From the NCBI GenBank assembly GCA_032207245.1, contig CM063510.1, forward strand, positions 156,939,258 through 157,003,257: a DNA stretch of 64,000 nt, read 5' to 3'. The stretch comes from Pardosa pseudoannulata (Eukaryota > Arthropoda > Arachnida > Araneae > Lycosidae). Position numbers and translations under genes: made by a program. The notes under the pieces are model-generated. The model was given only the letters and a program-made list of their open reading frames with translations. It was not told the origin of the DNA and ran no database searches. Shown here piece after piece: positions 47,797 through 59,700 of the stretch. How positions within the stretch are numbered: position 1 is the stretch's first letter; the number at the start of each line of letters is the position of its first letter.

Positions 47797-49544
47797 TTCT
47801 GATTATTATAATCTGTAAACATAACTGCGTTTATACAGCGAGAACTGTAAGCAAGAAAAATTGGTACGGCGGTTCGCTGCAACACCGTTCAAAAGCTCTC
47901 GAAGCCATTTTTTAAATTTGAATTAGATTATTTTTTATTTTTACGCCATTAACTACTTTTCGCTTTGATTTCAACCACTGCTTTCAAAAATTTGTTCTAA
48001 TTCATCTTAAATAAAACAGCCAGCAAACACGTTTTCAAAATTAGAAATGACATCACGGATGCACATTACTTCGCAGGTTTTAACATTATATTAACGTTGG
48101 TAGCACTATGACGTCATTCCCTGAAATGATACACTTATTTCTTACTTTTAAATCAGATTTTCTTCAAATTAAGGTATTCCGCGAATAATTATATATTGCA
48201 CGAGCCGCGAATCATTCAAATATTTCACACTCACATTTAACTATATAATTCGTGCCAATTTTAAATTTATTCTTCGATTGATTCTTATTGCACAATAAAA
48301 TGCTTTACGATCAATAATCTAATCAATTCCTCCACTTATATCAGAATAGGAAATAAATTGTACTTTGGTTATCATAATGAATTATATTGTTCTTACTTCT
48401 ACTGCATACTTCTACCGTTAGTATAATTTAATTCCAAAACTAAATTGATCATATATAGATCATACACAGGCTCAAAGTTGTCATAAATTGCCAATTTACG
48501 TTTCCGCCTCTTCATAAAACTCGGTGCGAATCTATTAGATCCATTCGATGATTAGGTACCATATTACCATCCAAATGACTTTATGGCTCTTCTACGATTA
48601 GATCTGATCGTCCACGGTAACACTAGGACCCTTTTCCAACTTTTCTGCACTGCATAACAAACTATTTTGATATGTTTAATTTACCAGGAATAATTTATTT
48701 TATTAATGACTAACTAAAGCGGCATGTACGCGATAATTTTTCCTATAATCCGTTTTACTGAGGGATTTAGTTTAAGAGCCCTTTCGTAAGAGATTATTCG
48801 AAAAAATAAGGCACGTAAATAGTAACTGCCTGCAGAACTATTATCCGATACACAACTAATTTATGCCTTAATATAAGCTAAAAATTTAAAATTAAAGTCC
48901 TAATTAAGTTAATAAAACAAATTTTACTTCAGAGAACATTTATCCGACATGCTGATTTGTCAAGCTTAGCTTCTCGTCTGGATACAAATGATTATTTTTG
49001 CTATGCAGTTTTTTTAAAGACAAAATATCTGTGAAAATATCTTTTCCTCCATCTAGATTGGGCAATAACGCAATAAATTCTTAATATTTCCTCGTCTCGT
49101 TGTGTAATCGCACACGTAAGTAAAAGCGATAAAAACCGGAGGAACTATTGAATATAGAAATTTAATTTTAAGCAGCCTTTTGTTGATTCCTTCTGTATAA
49201 ACTAAAATCACGACTATAAAGTTGCACACTCATAATAGATGTAACTACTCTCTGAATGGTAAGCGAGATACTGTGTTTCCCCCTCCCCCAGTTGGTGCTA
49301 TTTTGTACATAGTTATTTCGAGTGGCATCAATCATTTGCGCGATAGACTAGTGTTCTCATCCACGGTATATACTGTTATAAAACAATGTTTTATAAACAC
49401 AGTATATAAACAATGGCAGACCCAATGGCAAACAACATTTGTGCTTGTCCTTTCTGCAATTTTTTTAAAGTACAAATTTCTATAAAAATAATACAATACA
49501 TTGCAAATCAATCTCTTTCTAAGAAACAATGTGAAGAAATATTT
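47797..49544. other. AT-rich interval, no supported gene
   Basis: Contains an imperfect palindrome at 49367-49408 (TATATACTGTTATAAAACA with its inverse, two extra bases in one arm). No genes recognised. Confidence 0.5.
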
Positions 49545-49711
49545 ATGACAATTATTTTTAGACGCAAAAAGGCAGAGAAAACAAGTTTTTCACTAAATGC
49601 TTTTAATAAAATTCTTAATTAAAAAGTTAAATGCAGCTTCAGTTAGCATATTTTAATGTTATTTCATCGGTTGATGTATAAATTTAATAGCCTTCGAGCA
49701 TGCACGCATTG
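49545..49711 (+). repeat. Dispersed repeat, copy 2
   Basis: Pairs with 44373-44521 through ATGACAATTATT, TTCAGTTAGCATATTTTA and the following GCATGCACGCA. An open plus frame at 49413-49622 overlaps it and is therefore doubtful as a gene. Confidence 0.5.
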
Positions 49712-51902
49712 TACACCTACTACTGCCTACTCCTGGCTCTACAGCTGATAATAGCTACAGCTAATCAGCGATTACAGATAGTTTAAACAGGAGAATTTTA
49801 TCACGAATTTAATTTATATTAGTAAATTCTAGTGAAACAAGCGAATAATAATACACTTCAAATAAGAAATGGCTTAATTTTATTAAAATGTAAATATATA
49901 AGTTCTTGTTCATTTAATATTTCGTCCGATATTCAGAAAAAAAAACAATTATGAAATAGAATTCGATTCATCCGACCTAGGGCCTTTCTTAATTCGAATC
50001 GAATAATGGTCGAAACAATTTCACATCGGTACTAATCATTTACCTTTTCATCCAATTGAAAAAGGAGGGGGGGATATTTCTAGATTTAGATATTTTATTG
50101 ATTTTTAATAACTTTTCTTCTAGATTATTATTTAGACCTACTAAAAGAAATCATAGAATTAAAGAATAAAAACTTGAATTCTCACGCGCGAACAATGCTG
50201 CAGGTTCGACGGAATTTCCCGACTGCTCCCCAATACTCAGTCGGCCGCTCACGGATGGCATGTGGTAAAGTAGGGGGTGGTTTCTGGCTCCTACTTCTGC
50301 AACCCCTGTTTCGTTGTCCGGAAAACGTTTTACACAAAAAGTAATTTGAAGTCAAAACGCGTAATACAAACGTTATAGAAAATAAAGTCAGTAAAAAGTT
50401 AAAAGAAAAAAAAAAATTACCTTCCTTTTGAATGGAATGCATCACGTAGAAATGGGAACGTGAAACATTCGTTAAATCCTACATAGTACATTCTCTTTTT
50501 TACAATGAAAAATTTCTGAAATCGGCATTTACAAATCGTCTTGTATCAGGAAAGGGTAAACACAAATTTGATTTATTTTACCTCTAAACCTACAAAACTT
50601 GTAAACTTATTCAATATAGCATTAATAAAAAAATATAAGTTTGTTTTCTGTGTAACGTGGCGTAAAGATAACGGCGACACTTGAACCCTAAAACGCTATA
50701 TTACTTTTCGTAATTAAAATAATAAACTGTTAAATGTTGAAAATAACTTTATGTTCAATAAATCGTTTTCCTTTTTGATGAAAACGTATATATTATTCAC
50801 CTTTACTTGCTTTAAAACAATTTATTAAAAGTTGTCTCACAAATGTAACTATAAGTAACAACGTTCGACAAATATAGGATAGCATTTCTAGGGTTAAAAA
50901 AATTAATTCTAAAATTTCTGTTTAGAAACAACTACAAATTCAAGTTCCATTCTTCCCCTAATAAGGTTTAGAAATGCAATTTTTTTTTTTTCTTTTTACT
51001 TCACAGCAATATCTGATGGTTTAATTGGGGAAACAGTGGCGGCAAAACTACTTTCGCACCCTTTTAGAATATTCACACTCCTAGAAATTGGGTTCAACAC
51101 GAACATCATTAGAATTATTTTTTTTTTCTAGTGGAGTAACGGCAGAAGAGTTACTCCGAGAAACAGCTTTACTTACACAGAACTAGCTACCCCGTCGAAG
51201 GGAATGTCTCTCTTCGGCATGCGCTGAGTGTGGGTCGCGCACAAATCGCGGAACTTCTAAGCTGAAAATGGTCACCCAATTTTTATAGATCGTTTATAGC
51301 GACATATGGGTTTCTCTGAAACCAATCAGTTTAGACAAAGAAGCCCAAATTGGGGAAATTAAAAGTTTTAATATATTTAAAATTTTTTTGTTTATTACAA
51401 ATGGCAAATAAACTATTGCGGAAGTAATGAGCATATCCTATACTATAAAATATTGTTTATTGCATTTAAGTTTAAAAAATCAGAAAATATCAATAAATGC
51501 CCTCAACATAGTAGGGCTCTTGACCGACTCATAATACAGAAATAAAAGAGTATTTCTAAAAAATTCCAGTTTTTTGAGTTACTAAGGTAGAGATCTACAG
51601 AAAGATTGAAATGAACTCATATTAGCATACCTGACCACTTGTGTAAGTTTTAAATGTTTTTTAATAGCGTCGTAAGATTGGTACATTTGAGTCACGATAG
51701 TGCGATAATGAACTATTTCAAATGGATTGCTTGGTTTGAAAATAAATTTCATTCTATATGCTTTGGCTAGCAGGTGTTTAGAACGTGCCCACATGCAGAT
51801 TGGCAATGGAATAAATAACATTAAAATATGCATTAAAATATGTTAACTGAAGTTTTATTAAAATAAATTAAAAAAAAGGAATTTACTGAAAATATTTAAA
51901 GA

Positions 51903-51904
<2 letters not shown>
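49712..51904. other. Interval without a supported gene
   Basis: GC-raised patches at 50200-50330 and 51120-51260 have no assignable content. A minus frame at 51582-51833 (83 codons) has protein-like composition and is discussed in the findings. Confidence 0.45.

Positions 51905-51974
<70 letters not shown>
51905..51974. repeat. (AT)n microsatellite
   Basis: About 35 AT units. Confidence 0.95.
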
Positions 51975-51977
<3 letters not shown>

Positions 51978-54829
51978 GAGTGGGGAGCGTTTGGGAATAC
52001 TTATTGTTACAAACCTGTGTTGGGCTTTAAGGAATGCTTCTGCACATATATCGTTATTTAAAACGAGATTATAATTAACAGAATATTATAAATCCTTTTA
52101 AAACGAACTCCTACTTTAAAAAACTTCAGAAATGGCAACTAAAAAATTCGAAACAGATTTATAAAAAGAGGTAAAATAGAAATTATAATATGATTTTAGA
52201 ACCAATTGTACTGCTTGTCTCTCTAGAATTATTAGCAGCCAAAACGAAATCAAGCAGATTATAATTTAGAATTTTTAAATAAAAATGAACTGACGAATAA
52301 GAAAAAAGCAGTTTATGACTGCACGATGTTACTTTTGTTATCCCTATTTAATTATATGGAGTAGTCATATAAGTTCCTATACATTGGACTATGTTTTGAA
52401 TCTCCAGAGAATGTATTGGTAGAGGGGTTGACAAATACTATTGAGCGTGCAAGTGTATATATAAAGGAGTATCCAGTATACATATAAAGGAGGGGGCATG
52501 AATGTGTGAACATGCAATAAACATATTTTAAAGAATTTCTATAAAATCTATTTATTAGAATTTAAAAGAATGTTCCTGCTTTTTACAAATTGTATGATTT
52601 TTATGTCCATACAAAGTAAAAAACAATTCATAATTTTCCTTAACTACGATTACACTATGTACATGTTATACACTAAATGCATTATAAGTCTTAATAGACA
52701 TTTTGCACTTTTGATTACAACAATAAATGTTAGGTATTATATCAAAATAAAATAATATAGCATTATACAGATGAAGTTAAAAGGCACATTAATGTTAATT
52801 GTTTTTTTTTAATTACGCGCGCTGATCAAGAATCAAATAGTAAAAAACAAGTATAAAATAAATTGCAATAATTAAAAATTAACAATAGCTGAGAAATGGA
52901 AATTTACACAAACTATATATTCAGAAAATTGACAGATTATGCGAAAATCAAAAAAAAGTACAGAAAAGAAATTTTTTTAAAATTATGTTGATAAAAGAAA
53001 ATAAATGGTATTTTCAAGAAATATTAACCATGTACAATTACACAGTGAAAACAAATAAAAATCATGACTACACGAAACGATACTAAATGGTTTTTAATTA
53101 GACAAACTCCGAGAAGGGGGAATAGAGGGTGGATGAGAATGCTAGATACAATAATCATACACATTGTTATTTCAGGCGTGCTCAAATACGATCAAAGTTC
53201 GAGCGGTTGACACATTGTTGTGCGTCAGCGAAAAGCAAGCAGACGTTAAAATGATAAACAAGAATCGGATAATAATGATAACATTGCTTGAACTTAATAA
53301 TAAAAAAAAAGAATAAAATCCCATAAATTGGAATTATATAAACAAGGGTGGAAATCTACAGCTGGAGTGGAAAAGAATTATATACAGATATTGTTAAAAT
53401 AAAACTTAATATTCCTATTATAATTTGAACTATGCAAGTGACGTTTTTCCTTTTAAAAAAAGGACAACTATTTCCCTTTGAATGACTTAATTTTGTTTTA
53501 TCAGTAAGAAAGGAAACATTAAAATAAAAGGAACAATACTTTGAAGAAATAAAACATTTTTTGTTTTAAAATTTTATAGGGACTGATTTTTAACATTTCA
53601 AAAAAGTAAATAGTTATTTTAAAAGTAAATTTAAAATTTAAGAAAAAAGGAGGCATGATACTGGTTTTCATATAATTAAAATTTTTACTAATGCATTGGT
53701 TGACATGGTTTAATATATAATTCAACCACCATATAGGAACTGGTGATCTGTTTTTAATTTGAATTAAATGCAAATTTGTAGAAAGTAGTATAAAAGTATT
53801 TAAGGTAAATTATAAGAATTATTGAAACTCAAAATTTTGAATTTGAATATCTTAATTTTGAAATTTTTTTCAAAATCAAATCTTTTGAATTTTGAATCAT
53901 TTCAACTGATACCACACAAATTTATACAGGTTGGTGTGTAGAAATAAAATTTGTAGTAATTTAAGAATTATATTAAACAAAAAAATTTCAAAGATGATTT
54001 GTTATTTCAAAATGTGCATGTCACACAATAAAACTGAAGAATACAGTAATGCTGCAAATATTATAATGCTCATCAAAATACTTGTACCCACAGATTAAAA
54101 AAATTAGTTTTACCCATATTGATAATATAGGAGAAGATTTACATAAGTGTAATAAAGTATTATTCTATAAATTATTCTATTCAGTCAACTAAATATAGAA
54201 AGTATGTGACTTTCATTTAAAAGGTTATAAAACAGATCAAATTTGAATTGGTAAATTTTCCTCTGATATAACTACAACAGATAAAACATAAGTTTTGCTC
54301 AGTGATATTTTATAAGATACTTTGTGACAAAGTACTATTTAAATGAGCTTTTAACTTTTTAAAATCTTATTAGCTCCTAATTCAGTTTCTCGATGTATCT
54401 AAAAGTAAACACATGACTCACAAAATTCATTGTCTAGATATCTAGTTACAGTACTTATTTATTTACAATGTATTGACTATGAACCGAATACCGATTAGAA
54501 AGATATTGAATTTAGTAGTTCTAGGCTATAAGAAAAATATCAAGCAACTCTAATATTGTATCACTTATTGATAGAACTATCAAAATAGAAAGATTTTAAC
54601 AGATATTTTAGACTCCTTGTGTGACAGGCCGTAAGTTTGTTTATTTTTTGATGCAAAGCAACATTAAATAGCTTGCGATTTTATAAGATAACACAACTTA
54701 AAATGTAAATAAAGAATACAGAAATGGTTCAGTCTCGTGTTAATGTGCTGAACTATATTAGGCTAAATTTTGGTGGGCAAAGTGCGCAAATCGATGAAAC
54801 TGCCAACATAACATAGTAACAAGCCATCC
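51975..54829. other. Very AT-rich interval, nothing identified
   Basis: No repeat or gene supported. Positions 53815-53905 hold several overlapping AAATTTTGAA-like words. Confidence 0.55.
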
Positions 54830-55119
54830 CCGTTTCTTTTATAATCTCCGTGGCTTGTTATTTTATGCCTCAGGGCGTTTGAGGAACGCAGCTCGGGCGG
54901 AACCATAGGCAAAGAAATGGGCGGTCCACGTATGACCTCAGGAGGAGACCTTTCTCAAACAAATTTCGAACACAACAAGGGGCTCTGCTTAATGCCAACA
55001 GTGCAACTTGACTGGCATTAGCCCGCGTAAGATCGATAGCTGACATGTAAATAGCAGACACAAGAGTAAAATGGGAAAGACATAACATTACTCACATTAG
55101 CATCGAACGCCAAGCCAAA
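54830..55119 (+). promoter_or_regulatory. GC-rich block upstream of a candidate first exon
   Basis: Composition changes sharply from the AT-rich DNA on the left. Two GGGCGG boxes (CTCGGGCGGAACC near 54890, ATGGGCGGTCC near 54918) resemble SP1/KLF sites. No TATA box is obvious near the end. Regulatory function is inferred from composition and motifs only. An overlapping minus frame (54870-55088) shows no recognisable domain. Confidence 0.35.
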
Positions 55120-55214
55120 ATGGCGACTGCGGCTGCAGACGCCATGACTGCTAGAACATGCCTTTTAGAAGATGCACAGATACTGTCCCCCAAGCAGACA
55201 GATTATGCCGTCAG
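55120..55214 (+). CDS. Candidate first coding exon (31 codons, then splice donor)
   Basis: ATG at 55120 sits in an excellent context (CCAAAATGG, with A at -3 and G at +4). The frame starts MATAAADAMTARTCLLEDAQ and continues ILSPKQTDYAV. It then meets CAG|GTAACA, a plausible splice donor at 55215; reading on into the intron gives an immediate TAA. The alanine-rich start, the codon variety and the position in a CpG-rich island favour a real first exon. I do not recognise the protein. The same bases (CCAAAATGGCG) also match the YY1 consensus found at many promoters, so a non-coding regulatory reading is possible. No downstream exon could be linked. Confidence 0.35.
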
Positions 55215-55633
55215 GTAACAACCGGACACTTCCAAAAATCTGCATTTCCAGCTTGACCATCACGCCCTTCTTTACCGACGAAATCACATTTCATTTTTTC
55301 GGACACAAAACAGTTTCTCGGGATGGGAAACAGTTGGCGGCCTCGTGACTAGCGAATACCGATGCGAGTCGGAAACCGACAATTTGGCACGCCGCCAAGA
55401 GCGGGATCGCTGGCAGGGGGTGGTCGAGCCGAACCAATCAGAGTGCGGCGGGCGTACGTTCCCGCTTCCCCCCCGCTCCATCCAAAATTTCTGACCCCCT
55501 TTCTTTTCCACTTGTAGTGTAGCCCGCACTCTGAGTAGTGAGTCGGGTATCGGAGTGTGGCCAAGAGTGCGTGGTTTGTGTGTGTTCTAGTCTGCCGCGG
55601 AACGTACAATACTAGAAATTCTGTTCCATCGTC
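55215..55633 (+). promoter_or_regulatory. CpG-rich island with CCAAT box
   Basis: CG dinucleotides are dense between 55320 and 55610, in contrast to the AT-rich surroundings. An NF-Y-like GAACCAATCAGAG lies at 55431-55443. CCCGCACTCTGAGTAGTGAG near 55523 is partly the inverse of CAGAGTGCGGCGGGCG near 55439. Overlapping minus-strand frames in this island (55284-55529, 55349-55609) look like composition artefacts. A promoter or 5' untranslated exon is the simplest reading. Confidence 0.4.
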
Positions 55634-55680
55634 ATGGACTACAACGCACGGAATACCATTGGTTTTTTTCTGTTGTGTGT
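55634..55680 (+). CDS. Second candidate short 5' exon ending at a splice donor
   Basis: ATG at 55634 has G at -3 and G at +4 (GTCATGG). The frame gives MDYNARNTIGFFLLC, followed by GT|GTGAGA, a strong donor at 55681. Without splicing it stops one codon later, so it may be a 16-residue upstream frame. The hydrophobic FFLLC could begin a signal peptide, but this is speculative. Relationship to the candidate exon at 55120: alternative first exon or separate upstream frame. Confidence 0.25.
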
Positions 55681-55739
55681 GTGAGAGCCCGACATCTTCT
55701 TCAAAGGATCTTTAAATATATCATTTCTTCATAAAAAAA

Positions 55740-58700
55740 AAGGTCAGTGTTTGAAGTTTTTCACAATTTCAATTTATTTTTATTTAAGAATGCCTTCACT
55801 GTGGTACGTGCTAACTATAACTGCTCATCTTGTGTACCACTATTTTGCTCTAAAAACATTTTAATGCACTTTACAAAGTTTTTTTATTTTTACAGTTTTT
55901 TATTTTTATTTATTTATTTATTTATTTTTTGTGAGTAAGTTATTAGAAATCGAAACAATGGAATCTAGTTCCTTTCATTGTCTAGAATCTCATAAATTTG
56001 GTAACCTCTAAAAGTTTCAGAATTTGTTTTATTTTATTCCTAGCAAACTGGAAAAACGATACCATTGGCCATGTACTAAAAAAATTGAGATCATTTTTTT
56101 ATTATTGTAACCCATGTATGGTATTTTAAAGACGAAATTATACTTTAAAAATCTTCAATATATTTTAAAGAAAAGAAAGTTCTATAAAAATAAGGCCCCA
56201 AGAGAATTTTTTTTTCACTAATAAGTCATGTAGGTTCATGATGAATGTATTTTTAAAATTATGTATGATTGTAGTACGTTATGATCTCGTTAAATACGCT
56301 TTCTTGAAACTTTTTAAAGTATTGTTAATTTCAATGTTTTGGTTTCATTCTAATGTAATTTACCTAACACAATGGGAAAATTAGTATTTGCTTTTTACTA
56401 GGCTCACCCCTACTGCAGTTATTTATATTACGTAAAACACATTTCTTGAATAATCTGAGCATCGTAATCTGATGAATTGTATTAAACAGTTCTAGCTGCG
56501 CGCAATACGTGATAAGGAAAAATACAAATAAAAGCTTTGCACTTGGCGCTTTCTCCCCCCATCTCGATCGCTCGCAACCACCCCATCGAAGGCAAGTATC
56601 GTCTGCGGGGAAGGTGCGGAATGATCGCAGCTTCACCCTAGTTCTAGTTCGCACGCCGTCTGCTTGTTACCGAGTAGAATTTTAGATTATTAACACTGTA
56701 GTGATTAAAATAAAGAATTAATTCACTATATATGAAATACGTCAACTAGTTATTTAATTATGCTAAGATTTTTAGTTCTGAATATGTTATCCCATTATAT
56801 ATTTATTGTTAGCCTTAACCCTTGTAGTTTAAATCAGAATTATAATGAACTGTAAAAGATTCAACCGTAATGTCATATCGTTTTATTTAAGCTATATTAA
56901 TAGACTAATCGATTCTTTTATAGGATCAATCAATAATCAGGAAAACAACTTCATTACTTACCAATAAAATACTCTCTTGAATTTCGTTTCAACATTAATT
57001 AAATAATTTTTTTCTGGAATTGTAATTACAGCTTTAAAACTTGATTCGCCAATGTCAAACATCTTATCATTTTTTTTCATAATAGTTCTATTATAATTTT
57101 ATTGCCACTTGCTATTAAACAAATTAAGAAGTGGAAAAGAAAAACGAGAATTAAAACCTTGGGTAAAATTATTTTTATTTACAAATAATTTATATATTTG
57201 TTTTTACGAAGATGTTAATTTATGATCGTTTCAAATTGACTTCATACGGTTAATCTAATGAATTAAAGAAACTTTTTACTTCTGTGAAATCCTAAAATTA
57301 TTCACCCATTGACATCCATGGACATAATGAAATTTCCGAAAGTATTGAAGTACCGATCTAATTCAGAATACTCATTGGGATATTGCATGAATAATTTTTC
57401 TTAGGTGGAATAAGAGCAAAGTGCTTATCAATGTAGCATTATGATATCGTAATCGACTTTCAAATTTATTAGTAATCTAATAAAATTAAAAGTCATAGAC
57501 TTATTTGTTGAGATTTATCAGTGTACCGATGTATGTAATCATAGAATTTTGTAATACGTGAGCGTAGAAATATATACCTATCTGTTTATACACTGCAAGA
57601 ATTCGGGCAATCTAAAGTTTAATACATCAAAGTTTAATTAAAGCGTATATTATATATTTTTATATAAATTCCATAAACACGGAAATTTTATGCCTCTTTT
57701 GCGTGTGAAAAACTTCAAAAATAGAAGTGAATAGTTTTTTAATTCATAATTTTCACATGCTGTTAAAACTAGTATTCTATATAGTTTATAAGAATAATCT
57801 TTCGTGCAAACAACTTTCGTGTTTGAACGATTTTTATTAGCTGGCTCAGACGTAAGAACAAAATCCTTTCTTTTATGTGTGATTTGTATAATTTTTAAGC
57901 AGTTGAATTTGTTTATTTGATATCGCGTATACATATCTGAAGCATAATTAGATACCTTTTAATTATTTAAAAAATTAATTCTACTGTTTAATTTTCATTT
58001 CGCTTAGGCAGAATTTGTTTATCAGTTAATGGCAACTATAAACTATAATAGAATTATTGTGAAAGAAATGGTACGATGTATGTTACTGTCGAATAACGTT
58101 TTATTGCTTTAGTTTAAGGTACAAATTTAAGTTTTTTTAATTGGGTTTAAAAAAATATTCCCAAATTAATCATTGTAGCAAAATATCAGATATTAAGAGT
58201 TTCATTAAGGTTTATTTATTAATTTATGAATATATAACATTTCCATAAACTTGCCAATTTATCGAATTTGATTAACCATTTTATCTCATTTTCTTTCAAA
58301 TAATTAATTTGTATTTCTAGTTCCTTGTTAAAGCGAACTCATTTTAAATAAAGATTAGTTGTTTTAAAATTTAACCCAATTTATGACGTTTCCTATTTTC
58401 TTAAATTGAATTTTTAAGAAAAAATGGTCAAATAATTTGATGCATTTGAGTTTACATTGTAAATACGTCAGATCCATGTCCTACTTTGTTATGTTATTGA
58501 AAAAGAATTTTTTTCATAAAATGACTTAACACACTTTGAATAATAATCTACTGTTTCATATTTTTGTTGCCAACAGTGAATATGAAATAATTTTTCATAA
58601 ATTACTTATTCTCCACGTATCAGAACATTTGAAACTATACTAGTGATTAAATTGTTCATGCCTGTGACTATATAATTTTAAGTTGATTAAATATTAATCT

Positions 58701-59319
58701 AAAATCTTGTTGGTATGTACACGCATGCTTTTATCAATATTGTTTCAAATACGCCATTTTACAGCTGGTATATTTAATATATTTAAATACTAGCTGACCT
58801 AAACTGTATCTAAAAGTTTTAAAATTATTTTATCAACTAAATTCGGTATTGCACGTGTCTGCAACTTGAAATTTTGAATTCATGTTGCAACAAACCACAA
58901 ATTTGGAAATACGGAATGAAAAATTTTGCGTTAAAAGATTTTTTTCTTCAGAGTTTTTTCTTTTACTAAATGTTATACATTTTTTAACATGTTTGTTACT
59001 ATATCATTGTTCCTATAGGTTATATACATCATTCAGTTTATAGAAAATAAACTTAGATTTTAACATATGCAGTCTATATATCTATCCACATATATATGTT
59101 TGTATACAGTTTATGCTTTTTAAACTATAGCATTGTTTATATAGCTATTCCCTGTAGACTATAATTTTGTTTTAAATTGCGTTGCTTTTTGTGTATATAT
59201 GTGAATAAATATGTGTGTGTACACACGTTAAAGAACATTGGGTTGCAGCTGAACTGTTTAAAAAAGTCATTTTGCAGTAGTTATGTATTGAAGTTCCCAC
59301 ATCTGGAGAGTTTCACATT
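55740..59319. other. AT-rich interval, intron-like
   Basis: No repeats matching the rest of the window and no supported gene. A TTTA-rich tract lies at 55900-55927. A small CpG-rich patch at 56540-56660 overlaps an open minus frame (56364-56654) without recognised motifs. Confidence 0.45.
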
Positions 59320-59700
59320 TAGAGTTGACCGAAAACTAAACAATTCGTGCAGAAGCAGAGAAAGGTCCGAATTCAGGAGTTGTCTGTCAGCGCGCTTTTA
59401 TCTCGATACGCTCTTGCGCTTCCCCCTCCCCTCTCTCCCATGCCGCCCCAACAAAAACTTAAAAATCTCCGCTGAACCCGAAAGCTTAATTGCAGCTCAC
59501 ATTAAGAATAAAGCAACTAAAAGAAAAAGAAAATCGCCCGAAGGCAGCGAGAGAAGAGTCGTTTTGTTTCTTTTTTTGAAATCGAGTCACTGACCCTCCT
59601 GGAAGTACGGCAACCTCACCCCGGTGGAACTACGGAACCCCCCGGCGTAAAGCGGACCAGTTTTTCCCCGCCCTCCCTTGTGCCGCTGCGACCGTAGTAG
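59320..59700 (+). promoter_or_regulatory. GC-rich island, possible exon or promoter
   Basis: An island of CG-containing, pyrimidine-rich DNA. A plus frame is open across 59177-59593, ending in a basic segment (KNKATKRKRKSPEGSERR). That segment resembles a nuclear-localisation-type cluster but may be only compositional. Just after it a direct repeat appears: GGAAGTACGGCAACC and GGAACTACGGAACCC, about 26 bases apart (59600-59640). Function unknown. Confidence 0.3.

Noticed and set aside
49367..49408. Imperfect palindrome as a regulatory hairpin or terminator
   Set aside because: It is made almost entirely of A and T, and such palindromes are common by chance in AT-rich DNA; no adjacent gene supports a role.
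55284..55609. Minus frames in the CpG island
   Set aside because: Stop codons are rare in GC-rich DNA, so open frames are expected by chance; composition is Arg/Pro/Gly-heavy and no motif is present.
59177..59593. 138-residue plus frame as a complete gene
   Set aside because: The first third is AT-rich with an improbable composition; only the GC-rich last part stands out, and it may be a regulatory block or exon piece.
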